DNA from: a virus
IMG/VR virus record: IMGVR_UViG_3300003322_000685
Coordinates: 1-43,092 of that record
Length of the DNA: 43,092 nt
Strand: one strand, 5' to 3'
Under the pieces are notes generated by a model that saw nothing but the letters and a program-made list of their open reading frames with translations, had not been told where the DNA came from and did not search any database. Position 1 is the stretch's first letter; each line of letters starts with the position of its first letter. Of this stretch, positions 23,812 through 32,098 are shown piece by piece. Made by a program: the position numbers and the translations under genes.

Positions 23812-25224
23812 ATGACTCTCGCCGAACTGATCGCCCAGGCGCGCACCGCGCTGGACACGGCGATCAGCACCCGCCGCCAGGAGCAGGACGCCCTCATGGC
23901 GCTGCGCTCCGAAGAGAATCTGACCGAAGAGCAGGTGGCCGCGCAGGTCGCCCGCCGCGACGCCGCCGACGCCGAGGTCACCCGCCGCCAGGAGGCCCTC
24001 GACGGCCTGGAGGCGGAGCAGGCCCGCGAGGACGAGGTGGCCGCGCTCCAGGCCCGTGCGGTCCCGGCCTCCAACCGGGCCCCGGCCTACGACCGGGTGC
24101 ACCGAGTCGGCCAGGACGAACGCACCTACCGGGAAGACACCGACCGGCGTGGAGCCGGGTTCGAGCGGGACGTGGCCGCCGCGTTCCTCGGCGACTACGA
24201 CGCCCAGGCCCGTCTCGCCCGGCACATGCAGGAGGAGCGCGTCGAGCGCGGCGACCAGCTCCGGACGCCGGGCCAGACCGAGCAGCGTGCGGTCGGCACG
24301 GGCGCGTTCACGGGCCTCGTCGTGCCGCAGTACCTGACCGACATGTACGCCCCGGCCACTGCCGCGATGCGCCCGTTCGCGGACGTCTGCCGCCCGCACG
24401 ACCTGCCCGCGCAGGGCATGACGGTCAACCTGTCGCGCATCACCACCTCCACCTCCGTCGACAACCAGGCGTCGGAGAACGCGAACGTCACCGAGCAGGA
24501 CATCGACGACACGCTCCTGACGATCCCCGTGCAGACGGCGGCGGGCCAGCAGACCATGTCGCGGCAGTCTATCGAGCGGGGTGCCGGTACCGAGGCGATC
24601 GTCCTGGACGACCTCTTCCGCCGGTACCACACCAACCTCGACGGCAAGCTCCTGAACCAGGCGTCGACCGGTCTGACGAACGTGGCCACCACCGTCGCCT
24701 ACACCGACGGCACGCCCACCGCGGCCGAGCTGTACCCGAAGGTCGTCGAGGGCCTGTCCGGTATCGAGGGCGCGATGCTCGACATGGCGTCCGGCGACAA
24801 CATCGCCGTCATGCACTCCCGGCGCTGGTACTGGATGCAGAACGCCATGGGCTCCACCTGGCCGCTCATCACCCAGCCTGGCGTCATCGCCCAGACCCTC
24901 GGCGCGAACTACGCCGAGACGTACGGGCGCGGTGTGCGCGGGGTCCTGCCCAACGGGACGCCGGTCATCGTGGACAACAACATCGCGACGAACCTGGGTG
25001 CGGGCACCAACGAGGACGAGATCTACCTCGTGGACCGGCAGGAGTGCCACCTGTGGGAGGACCCGGACGCCCCGATGTACATCCGGGCTGAGCAGACCAA
25101 GGCCGCGAGCCTCGGCGTCCTGCTCGTGGTCTACGGCTACTACGCCTACACCCACGCCCGCTACGCGCACTCCCGGAAGATCGCCGGTACGGGTCTGGTG
25201 GCCCCGGCGTTCACCGGCGTCTGA
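23812..25224 (+). CDS. HK97-fold major capsid protein
   Basis: The protein has 470 residues from ATG 23812 with GAAAGG upstream. Residues 1-100 are a charged coiled coil (TALDTAISTRRQEQDALMAL, EVTRRQEALDGLEAEQAR), the delta domain that scaffolds assembly and is removed by the protease. The capsid body follows with VPQYLTDMYAPATAAMRPFAD, VDNQASENANVTEQDIDD and the C-terminal YYAYTHARYAHSRKIAGTG. A GC-rich inverted repeat follows the stop. Length and order fit the family. Confidence 0.95.
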   Translation: MTLAELIAQARTALDTAISTRRQEQDALMALRSEENLTEEQVAAQVARRDAADAEVTRRQEALDGLEAEQAREDEVAALQARAVPASNRAPAYDRVHRVGQDERTYREDTDRRGAGFERDVAAAFLGDYDAQARLARHMQEERVERGDQLRTPGQTEQRAVGTGAFTGLVVPQYLTDMYAPATAAMRPFADVCRPHDLPAQGMTVNLSRITTSTSVDNQASENANVTEQDIDDTLLTIPVQTAAGQQTMSRQSIERGAGTEAIVLDDLFRRYHTNLDGKLLNQASTGLTNVATTVAYTDGTPTAAELYPKVVEGLSGIEGAMLDMASGDNIAVMHSRRWYWMQNAMGSTWPLITQPGVIAQTLGANYAETYGRGVRGVLPNGTPVIVDNNIATNLGAGTNEDEIYLVDRQECHLWEDPDAPMYIRAEQTKAASLGVLLVVYGYYAYTHARYAHSRKIAGTGLVAPAFTGV

Positions 25225-25232
25225 TCCCTGCT

Positions 25233-25270
25233 CCGGGCGGGACCGTCACGGCTCCGGCGATCCCGCCCGG
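25233..25270. terminator. Hairpin after the capsid gene
   Basis: CCGGGCGGGA (25233-25242) pairs perfectly with TCCCGCCCGG (25261-25270) and is followed by TTCATCCTTC. It probably reduces transcription into the connector genes. Confidence 0.7.
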
Positions 25271-25299
25271 TTCATCCTTCGATCTCCCTGGAGGGAACC

Positions 25300-25536
25300 A
25301 TGAACGAACCGCAGACCGAGGACCCGATGGTCGCTGCCCTGCTGCGCGAGCGTGCGGGCTACGTCGGCCGCAAGGGCAAGGAGGACCGCGTCGCCGCGGT
25401 CGACGAGCAGCTGGCGCTGCGCGGCTACTCGCCCGACGGCGAGCGGGTCGCCGCAGCCCCGGACGCCGACGCGGACACCGAGTTGCGCAGTACGCCGCCC
25501 AAGGGACGCCAGGCGCGCGCGGTCGACAAGGCGTGA
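25300..25536 (+). CDS. Small phage head-region protein
   Basis: The protein has 78 residues from ATG 25300 with GGAGGGAA upstream. It starts with an acidic helix (DPMVAALLRERAGYVGRKGK), followed by VDEQLALRGY and a charged disordered tail (SPPKGRQARAVDKA-like). Small proteins of this type often follow actinophage capsid genes. No function is established. Confidence 0.7.
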   Translation: MNEPQTEDPMVAALLRERAGYVGRKGKEDRVAAVDEQLALRGYSPDGERVAAAPDADADTELRSTPPKGRQARAVDKA

Positions 25537-25537
25537 C

Positions 25538-26131
25538 GTGGCCAACGAGTACGTCACCCTGGAGGAACTGAAAGGGCAGTTCCCCATCGAGTCAGACGAC
25601 GCCACCCGGGACGCCGCGCTGAACCGGGCGCGTGCGTCGGCCTCGCGGGGCATCGACCGTGTCACCGGGCGCCGCTTCTGGCTTGATGCGGACCCGGTGC
25701 AGCGGGTGTTCAACACGCGCGGCCGGATCGTCCGGGAGAGTGACGGGGACCTGTTCCTCGTCGACGACATCGGCAGCACCGCGGGGATCGTCGTCGAGAC
25801 AGGCTCGGGCACGTCGTGGACAGTCGTCACCGGCTACGAGACCAGCCCGGACAACGCCCTCGCCGACGGGCGGCCGATCACCGGTCTGCTGCGGGTGCTC
25901 GGCTCCTGGGGCAGCAGCACGACCCGCCTGCGGGTAACTGCCCGGTTCGGCTGGCCGTCCATCCCGGACGACATCCGCGAGGCCGCCCTGATCCAGGCCA
26001 CCCGGCTCTACAAGCGCAAGGACTCCCCCGAGGGCATCATCGGCTCCGCCGAGTGGGGAGTGCGCAACCTCAGCCGCCGGGACCCGGACGTCTGGAACCT
26101 GATCGAGCCGTACATCATCCCCGGGTTCTGA
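25538..26131 (+). CDS. Head-tail connector protein (HK97 gp6-like)
   Basis: The protein has 197 residues from GTG 25538. The N-terminus VTLEELKGQFPIESDDATRD and the C-terminal helices (DDIREAALIQATRLYKRKDS, SPEGIIGSAEWGVRNLSRRDP) match adaptor proteins that dock under the portal. A beta-rich insertion (residues ~65-130, DLFLVDDIGSTAGIVVETG) lies between them. It links the portal to the tail-joining proteins. Confidence 0.8.
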   Translation: MANEYVTLEELKGQFPIESDDATRDAALNRARASASRGIDRVTGRRFWLDADPVQRVFNTRGRIVRESDGDLFLVDDIGSTAGIVVETGSGTSWTVVTGYETSPDNALADGRPITGLLRVLGSWGSSTTRLRVTARFGWPSIPDDIREAALIQATRLYKRKDSPEGIIGSAEWGVRNLSRRDPDVWNLIEPYIIPGF

Positions 26132-26141
26132 AGGAGTCCCC

Positions 26142-26588
26142 ATGCAGATCTCCGCTGTGCGTAAGGCGATTGCCGAGGCAGCCCGCGCGGTCGTCCTTCC
26201 GGACGGCGTGCCGAAGCTCACCTGCTCCAGCTATGTTCCGGACGCCGCGAACGCCCCCCACTTCTTCGTCGCCGAGTGGGAGCAGGATTTCGACAAGGCG
26301 ATGGGGAGGGGACTGGACGAAGTCGTCTTCACAACCCGCGTGCTTGTTGCACGTGGGGATGACGAGTCGTCGCAGCGCATCCTGGACTCGATGCTGTCGG
26401 GCTCCGGCCCCGCCTCCCTCAAGGCTGCGATCGAGGCCGCGCGCGGAGGGCCCGGCGAGTTCGCGCTCGGGGGCCTTGCCCACGACCTCCAGGTGCAACG
26501 CGTGCAGGGATACCGCTGGTACGAGCACGCCGGCGCCACCTATGTCGGCGCCGAGCTGATGATCAAGGTGATCGGAGAGGGGGCCTGA
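26142..26588 (+). CDS. Probable tail terminator / head-tail joining protein
   Basis: The protein has 148 residues from ATG 26142 with AAGGAG upstream. The pattern is alpha-beta (AVRKAIAEAARAVVLPDG, VVFTTRVLVARGDDESSQR, ASLKAAIEAARGG, YVGAELMIKVIGEG), which fits the ring protein that ends the tail tube and joins it to the head. It lies in the expected place between connector and tail tube genes. Specific assignment is from position. Confidence 0.65.
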   Translation: MQISAVRKAIAEAARAVVLPDGVPKLTCSSYVPDAANAPHFFVAEWEQDFDKAMGRGLDEVVFTTRVLVARGDDESSQRILDSMLSGSGPASLKAAIEAARGGPGEFALGGLAHDLQVQRVQGYRWYEHAGATYVGAELMIKVIGEGA

Positions 26589-26809
26589 TGCTGATCCGCA
26601 TGCTGGTCCAGATGCCTGAGGGTGCCGCCCGCAACGGCCAGCGCTGGCCCGCCGAGGGCGAGACCGCTGACCTTCCGACGGCGGAGGCCGCGCACCTCGT
26701 CGCCTCCGGGATCGCCGAGGAGGCCGCAGTCGAGGACGACGTCCAGGTCCCGGCCGAGCCGCGCGCCCGCCGCCGCAAGCCGGCCGACCCGGAGGGAGAC
26801 CCGACGTGA
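26588..26809 (+). CDS. Small hypothetical protein of the connector region
   Basis: The protein has 73 residues from ATG 26588, overlapping the previous stop, and ends overlapping the next start. Sequence: LIRMLVQMPEGAARNGQRWP, TAEAAHLVASGIAEEAA, then an acidic segment and a basic RARRRKP tail. The first half resembles small phage proteins found before tail tube genes. Function is unknown. Confidence 0.7.
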   Translation: MLIRMLVQMPEGAARNGQRWPAEGETADLPTAEAAHLVASGIAEEAAVEDDVQVPAEPRARRRKPADPEGDPT

Positions 26810-27546
26810 GCAAGACGATCCTGTTGAACGTCCGCTGCTTCGCGGGCGGCGTCGACCTCACCAGCGCCTCCAACAAGATCGAGCTGTCGTCCGAGGTCGA
26901 GGACAAGGACGCGACGAACTACGGCAGTCAGGGGTGGAAGGAAGTCCTCGGCGGCCTCGGGTCCGCCGAACTGTCCGGCGAGGGCCAGTGGGAGGCGGGC
27001 GACCCGTCCAAGGTCGATGACGCGTCCTGGGCGCACGTGGGCTCGGTCGTCCCCTGGTCGGTCAGCGCCAACAACGGTGCGGCCGTCGGGGATCTGGCGT
27101 ACTTCATGACGGCGCTGCGCTCGGACTACACGCTCGGTGACGCGGTCGGCGAGGTCGCCCCCTGGTCCGGCACCGGCAAGAGCAGCTCGCCCCTGGTGCG
27201 CGGGCAGTTCGCGCACGCTCCCGGCGTCGCTCGTACCGCGACTGGCACGGGTACCGGGCTCCAGCTCGGCGCCGTTCCCGCCGGCCGCCGCCTGCACGCC
27301 GCGCTCCATGTCCTCTCGGCGGCCGGGACGACCCCGTCGCTCACCGTCCGCGTCGAGTCGGCCGTCGACAACACGTTCTCGGCGCCGACCACCCGCCTCA
27401 CGTTCAACGCGGCGACGGCCGTAGGCGGTCAGATCCTGCGTACCGACGGGAGTGCGATCACGGATACGTGGTGGCGGCTCGCGTGGACGATCACCGGCAC
27501 CACGCCGTCGTTCCTGTTCGTCGGCACCCTCGGCATCGGCCGATAG
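26806..27546 (+). CDS. Major tail protein-like, longer paralogue
   Basis: The protein has 246 residues from GTG 26806, overlapping the previous stop. The N-terminal ~110 residues resemble the next gene product: both have an ELS-EVEDKD...TNY...GWKEVLGGL...SAEL block. The second half (residues ~110-246) is an added beta-rich domain (LQLGAVPAGRRLHAALHVL, TPSLTVRVESAVDNTF, WWRLAWTITG), like a carbohydrate-binding or immunoglobulin-type decoration. It may form the tube together with the shorter paralogue, or a decorated version of it. Confidence 0.75.
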   Translation: MSKTILLNVRCFAGGVDLTSASNKIELSSEVEDKDATNYGSQGWKEVLGGLGSAELSGEGQWEAGDPSKVDDASWAHVGSVVPWSVSANNGAAVGDLAYFMTALRSDYTLGDAVGEVAPWSGTGKSSSPLVRGQFAHAPGVARTATGTGTGLQLGAVPAGRRLHAALHVLSAAGTTPSLTVRVESAVDNTFSAPTTRLTFNAATAVGGQILRTDGSAITDTWWRLAWTITGTTPSFLFVGTLGIGR

Positions 27547-27616
27547 CCCACTCCTCCCCACCATCCTGCCCGGCCCGCTCCAGGGCCGTCCTCACGCCCT
27601 GGAAAGGGGCCCTGTC

Positions 27617-28027
27617 ATGCCCAAGATGGTCCTGCTCGCCCAGTACCTCAGCATCAACGGAACCGTCCTGAACACCTTCACCAAGAAGGCCGAACTGTCG
27701 GTCGAGGTCGAGGATAAGGACATCACCAACTACAGCTCCGCCGGGTGGAAGGAAGTCCTCGGCGGCCTCAAGAGCGCAGAGCTGGCGTGCGAGTTCCTCC
27801 AGGACTTCGCCGTCACGCAGCTCGACGCGACCATGTGGCCTCTGCTGGGCACGGTCGTCCCCTTCGAAGTGAGGCCCGACCAGGGGGCCGTCAGCACCAC
27901 CAACCCGAAGTACACCGGGAACATCCTGATCAAGGGCTGGAACCCCATCGAGGGCAGCGTCGGCGACGAAGCCACCGTCGGCGTGTCCTTCCCGACGTCG
28001 GGAGCGGTGACGAGGGCGACGACCTGA
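27617..28027 (+). CDS. Major tail protein-like, shorter paralogue
   Basis: The protein has 136 residues from ATG 27617 with GAAAGGGG upstream. It is the size of a tail tube protein without extra domain. It shares the core EVEDKD and GWKEVLGGL blocks with the 26806 product. At DNA level 27 bases around the GWKEVLGGL codons are identical. A small inverted repeat (CCAGGGC 27580-27586 with GCCCTGG 27596-27602) precedes it. It is the most likely main tube subunit. Confidence 0.8.
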   Translation: MPKMVLLAQYLSINGTVLNTFTKKAELSVEVEDKDITNYSSAGWKEVLGGLKSAELACEFLQDFAVTQLDATMWPLLGTVVPFEVRPDQGAVSTTNPKYTGNILIKGWNPIEGSVGDEATVGVSFPTSGAVTRATT

Positions 28028-28536
28028 TGGCCGGCGGCCCGCCGTTCGCGCTCGGGGTCGAAACCCATGAGGGCCTGGCCGCACTCACCCGCGCGATCCG
28101 CGCCGAGGAGGACGGCAAGCAGCTCCGCAAGGAGCTGGCCCGCGACATGCGGGAGGCGCTCAAGCCGGCCGCCGCTGAGGCGAAGTCGTCGGTCATGTCG
28201 ATCGCGTCGGCGGGCCTGCCCGCCGCCCCCGCCCTGAGGTCGTCCGTCGCGAAGAAAATCCGCCCGGAAGTGAAGCTGGGCGGGCGCTGGTCCGGGGCCC
28301 GCGTGAAGGCGTTCAAGACGAAGAACGTGCGCGGCTTCCCCAACGCCCCCAAGCGCCTCAACCGCGCGGGGGGCTGGCGGCATCCGGTGTTCGGGAACCG
28401 TGAGGTGTGGGTGCAGCAGCACGGCAAGGTCGACTGGTTCGACCGCAGCTTCGAGGGCCGTGAGGGCCAGTACAAGGCGGCCGTGGAGGCCGCGATGGAG
28501 AGCATGGCTCGCCGCATCGCCGCGCGGGCCGGATAG
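28027..28536 (+). CDS. HK97 gp10-like head-tail joining protein
   Basis: The protein has 169 residues; ATG 28027 overlaps the previous stop. Basic and helical: KQLRKELARDMREALKPAAA, AKSSVMSIASAGLPAAPALR, then a beta part (KKIRPEVKLGGRW, VFGNREVWVQQHG) and a C-terminal helix (VEAAMESMARRIAARAG). This is the usual layout of gp10-type joining or neck proteins, though here it comes after the tail tube genes. Confidence 0.7.
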   Translation: MAGGPPFALGVETHEGLAALTRAIRAEEDGKQLRKELARDMREALKPAAAEAKSSVMSIASAGLPAAPALRSSVAKKIRPEVKLGGRWSGARVKAFKTKNVRGFPNAPKRLNRAGGWRHPVFGNREVWVQQHGKVDWFDRSFEGREGQYKAAVEAAMESMARRIAARAG

Positions 28537-28545
28537 GAGTCACGG

Positions 28546-28956
28546 ATGTTCCTGGTCTACAAGCCTGAGGGGCAGGCGGAGCCGAGTCGCTGGAAGTACG
28601 ACCCCCGCAAGATCATGAGCGTCGAGCGGGAGTGGATCGAGCGGCGCACCGAGCGCAACTGGTCGGAGTTCACGAAGGACGTCCTCCAGGGCAACAGCCT
28701 GTGCCGTCGCGCGCTGCTGTTCGTCTTCCTCAAGCGCGAGCACCCCACGGTGAAGTGGGACGACGTGGACTTCGCGTGGGACGAGCTGGAGCTGGAGTAC
28801 AGCAAGGGCGAACTGATCCAGATCCGGGCGTCCGTCTCCGAGTCGGCGACCGGCGAGGAGCGGGAGTCGGTCCTCGCCAAGCTCGACGAGGAGATCGGCA
28901 CGGCGTACGACGACCCGGCGGACGAGGGAAAAGCCCAGCTGCCCGTCGCAGGCTGA
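28546..28956 (+). CDS. Tail assembly chaperone G (0-frame product)
   Basis: The protein has 136 residues from ATG 28546 with AGGAG upstream. It has a basic, aromatic N-terminus (GQAEPSRWKYDPRKIMSVE), then a helical acidic C-terminus. It folds and guides the tape measure protein during tail assembly and is not in the virion. Near its end a slippery heptamer allows a minority of ribosomes to shift into the T frame. It sits directly before the tape measure gene, the canonical place. Confidence 0.85.
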   Translation: MFLVYKPEGQAEPSRWKYDPRKIMSVEREWIERRTERNWSEFTKDVLQGNSLCRRALLFVFLKREHPTVKWDDVDFAWDELELEYSKGELIQIRASVSESATGEERESVLAKLDEEIGTAYDDPADEGKAQLPVAG

Positions 28957-29102
28957 CCCGCCTCGGGGATGCCGCGCACCTGCTCGGGATGCGCCCACGC
29001 GACTGGGACACCTGCACGGTCGAGGAGGCCGACGCACTCCTGGACTGGATCGACGCCTACCAGGCGGCGCAGGAGAAGGCCACTGAAGAACTGAAGAGAT
29101 AG
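28546..29102 (+). CDS. Tail assembly chaperone GT fusion (programmed -1 frameshift)
   Basis: After codon AAA (28930-28932) a -1 shift continues as SPAARRRLTRLGDAAHLLGM and DWDTCTVEEADALLDWIDAY to the stop at 29102, giving a product of about 185 residues. The second frame has no good start of its own and clear coding character. The T part would bind the tape measure protein. Frameshift fusions here are the rule in long-tailed phages. Confidence 0.85.
28926..28932 (+). other. Slippery heptamer GGGAAAA
   Basis: In the 0 frame it reads G GGA AAA, the X XXY YYZ pattern, with near-perfect re-pairing in the -1 frame. The 0-frame stop follows 22 nt later (28954-28956). Downstream GC-rich sequence could form a stimulatory structure. 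Confidence 0.88.
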
Positions 29103-29130
29103 GGGCCGACGCCCCCGCCTGGAGAAGGGG

Positions 29131-32085
29131 GTGGCGTCGGTGTCGGACACGTCGCTGGTCTTCAACTTGGTCGCGAGGGACAGGACCGCGCAGGGCCTGT
29201 CGAGCGCGCGGGAGCGTTTCGACAAGGCGGCCACAGCAATCGGCGCCACTGCGGGTGTCGCGCTCGGCGCGAGCCTGATGCAGAGCCTGAGCGTCGACCA
29301 GGCCAACAGCAAGCTCGCTGCCCAGCTCGGCCTCACCCAGGCCGAGTCGGAGCGCATCGGGTCGGTGGCGGGCACCCTGTACGCGAACGCGTACGGCGAC
29401 TCGATGGAGCAGGTCAACACGGCCGTCGGGTCGGTCATGTCGTCCATCAAGGGCATGGCGGGCGCCTCCAGCGCCGACCTGGAAGGTGTCACCCAGAAGG
29501 CGCTGAACTTCGCGAGCACCTTCGATGTCGAGGTCGACCGGGCGGTGCAGTCGGTCGGCACGCTCATCAACTCCGGCCTCGCGACGGACGCGACGCAGGC
29601 GTTCGACCTGATCACCACCGCCTCGCAGAAGGTGCCCGCGTCCCTGCGTGAGAACGTCCTCGACGCGTCGGACGAGTACGCCCAGTTCTTCCGCACCCTC
29701 GGCTACGACGGACAGTCCGCGTTCTCGGTTCTCGTCCAGGCGTCCGCGAAGGGCCAGTTCGGGATCGACAAAGCCGGGGACGCGATCAAGGAGTTCACAC
29801 TCCGGTCGACGGACATGTCCACGTCCTCCCAGGCCGCGTACAAGACGATCGGGCTGGACGCGCACGCGATGGCGAACGCCATCCTCACGGGCGGCACCTC
29901 AGCGCAGGGCGCCACCCGGAAGATCATCGACGGCCTCCTCGGCATCAAGGACCCCGCGAAGCAGGCGAACACCGCCATCGCGCTGTTCGGTACGCCGCTG
30001 GAGGACATGAACGTCCAGGACATCCCCGCCTTCCTCACCAGTCTGAAGGGCGCGGGCGGGGCGATGGACGGCTTCGCGGGCGCCTCCAAGCGGTCGGGGG
30101 ACGCGCTGCGGGACAACGCGGGGACGGCGCTCGAGGAGTTCAAGCGCAAGGCCATGAGCCAGCTCACCGAAGTGACCGGCGGGTTCGTCCAGTTCGCCAT
30201 GGACAACCAGGGCGTCTTCGAACCGCTCGCCTACACCCTGGCAGGGCTCGCCGGGACGGTCCTGCTCGTCAAGGCCGCGATGGTCACCTACTCGGCGGTC
30301 TCCTCCGTCGTCGCGGGGGCACACGCCGTAATGACGGCCTCGACGTGGCGCGTCATCGGCGGCTGGCTGCGAATGAGCATGGTCGGCCTCGGCGTGTACG
30401 CAAGGATCGCGGCCGGAGCAGTCGTGTCGGGGGTGACGACCGCCGCCGCGTGGACCGGGTCGGCGCTCGTCTCAATCGGCACCTGGATCATGGCCATGCT
30501 CCGGGCCGGCGCTACCGCAGCTCTCCAGTTCACGATGATGGCTGCGCGGGCGGTCATCTGGGCCGCCACGATGGCCGCCCAGTGGCTGATCGCGATGGGC
30601 CCCATCGGCTGGATCACCGCCGCCGTGATCGCGATCGTGGCGCTGGTCATCGCGAACTGGGACACGATCAAGAAGGCCACGCTGGCGGCCTGGTCGTGGA
30701 TCGTCGGGAAGCTCGTGTGGGCCAAGGACTTCATGGTCCGGGCGTTCATGAACTGGACGCTCATCGGGCTGATCATCAAGCACTGGGACAGCATCAAGTC
30801 GGCGACCGTGACGCGGGCGATGGCGCTGGTGGCGTGGGTGCGGGGACTGCCCGGCCGGATCAGCGGCGCCCTCGGCAACCTCGGCTCCCTGCTCGTGGGC
30901 AAGGGCAAGGCAGTTGTTCAGGGCCTGTGGTCCGGGATCTCCAGCATGGGCGGCTGGATCTCGTCGAAGATCCTCGGCTGGGCGAAGAGCGTGATTCCCG
31001 GGCCAGTTGCCAAGGCCCTCGGCATCGCGAGCCCGTCGAAGGTGACGACCGCTCAGGGCCGGTGGATCGCGCGCGGCCTGGTCGACGGTCTCACCGGCTC
31101 GGCCAAGCAGGTCAGCGCGGCGTCCACCAAACTCGCGGACATCGTGCGGGACGCCCTCGCGCCGGGGAAGAAGCGGTCGAAGGCGCTCGGCACGGTCAAC
31201 GCCGGCACCTCGCAACTCGCGCGCCTCGCGAACCAGGAAGCCTCCCTCGCGACCCGCCTGAAGACCGCGTCGACCCGGCTGGCGGACCTGATCAAGGAAC
31301 GCGACAAGTTGGCCGCGGACGTGAAGAAGGGAGTGTTGGACGCGGCGAACATCACCCAGAACAGCGAGGGCGGGGTCACCACTGCCGACACCATCCTCAG
31401 TGGCTTGCAGAACAAGCTGGCCGCCGCGGCGTCGTTCGCGGCGAACCTGTCGAAGCTTCGCGCGAAGGGTGTCCGCTCCGACCTCATCGCGCAGATCGCG
31501 CAGGCCGGGGTCGAGGGCGGCACCGCCACGGCGGCGGCGCTCGCCATGGCGGACAAGGGAACGATCGCCCAGATCAACTCGACGCAAGGGCAGCTCGTCA
31601 ACGCGGCGACGTCCGCTGGGGCGGTCGCCGGGGACGCGATGTACGGGGCGGGGATCGACGCGGCCAACGGCCTGATCAAGGGCCTCAAGGCGAAGCAGGC
31701 GGCGATCGACGCCCAGATGCTCTCCATCGCCCGCTCGATGTCCGCCTCGATCAAGAAGGCCCTCGGGATCCGGTCGCCGTCGAAGCTGTTCGCGGACGAG
31801 GTCGGGCAGTACATCCCGCCCGGCGTGGTGGCCGGCATGGAGCGCACGACGCCTCAGCTCGACACCGCGCTGCGCACCCTCGTCCAGCCCCAGCTCGCCG
31901 CACCCCAACGCCCTCTGACGGCACCCGGGATGGCGCCGGTCCTGGGCGCCGGCGCGGCGGGCGGCACCACCCGCGTCGTCATCGACGTACGCGGCGCCGA
32001 CGAGGACCTGAAGAAGCTGTTCCGCAAGCTCGTCCGGACCGACGGGCGCGGCTCGGCGCAGACCCTGCTTGGCGGCCGAGGCTGA
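29131..32085 (+). CDS. Tail tape measure protein
   Basis: The protein has 984 residues, the second longest in the element; length sets tail length, so the tail is probably about 150 nm (family rule of thumb, about 0.15 nm per residue). Residues ~1-330 are a helical domain (ARERFDKAATAIGATAGVAL) with the phage TMP core. A strongly hydrophobic middle (about 365-520: TLAGLAGTVLLVKAAMV, AIVALVIANWD) holds several possible membrane spans for DNA ejection. SPSK motifs (GIASPSK, GIRSPSK) near residues 635 and 895 and coiled-coil stretches complete it. The start GTG 29131 follows a GGAGAAGGGG. Confidence 0.93.
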   Translation: MASVSDTSLVFNLVARDRTAQGLSSARERFDKAATAIGATAGVALGASLMQSLSVDQANSKLAAQLGLTQAESERIGSVAGTLYANAYGDSMEQVNTAVGSVMSSIKGMAGASSADLEGVTQKALNFASTFDVEVDRAVQSVGTLINSGLATDATQAFDLITTASQKVPASLRENVLDASDEYAQFFRTLGYDGQSAFSVLVQASAKGQFGIDKAGDAIKEFTLRSTDMSTSSQAAYKTIGLDAHAMANAILTGGTSAQGATRKIIDGLLGIKDPAKQANTAIALFGTPLEDMNVQDIPAFLTSLKGAGGAMDGFAGASKRSGDALRDNAGTALEEFKRKAMSQLTEVTGGFVQFAMDNQGVFEPLAYTLAGLAGTVLLVKAAMVTYSAVSSVVAGAHAVMTASTWRVIGGWLRMSMVGLGVYARIAAGAVVSGVTTAAAWTGSALVSIGTWIMAMLRAGATAALQFTMMAARAVIWAATMAAQWLIAMGPIGWITAAVIAIVALVIANWDTIKKATLAAWSWIVGKLVWAKDFMVRAFMNWTLIGLIIKHWDSIKSATVTRAMALVAWVRGLPGRISGALGNLGSLLVGKGKAVVQGLWSGISSMGGWISSKILGWAKSVIPGPVAKALGIASPSKVTTAQGRWIARGLVDGLTGSAKQVSAASTKLADIVRDALAPGKKRSKALGTVNAGTSQLARLANQEASLATRLKTASTRLADLIKERDKLAADVKKGVLDAANITQNSEGGVTTADTILSGLQNKLAAAASFAANLSKLRAKGVRSDLIAQIAQAGVEGGTATAAALAMADKGTIAQINSTQGQLVNAATSAGAVAGDAMYGAGIDAANGLIKGLKAKQAAIDAQMLSIARSMSASIKKALGIRSPSKLFADEVGQYIPPGVVAGMERTTPQLDTALRTLVQPQLAAPQRPLTAPGMAPVLGAGAAGGTTRVVIDVRGADEDLKKLFRKLVRTDGRGSAQTLLGGRG

Positions 32086-32098
32086 GAAAGGAGACGCC

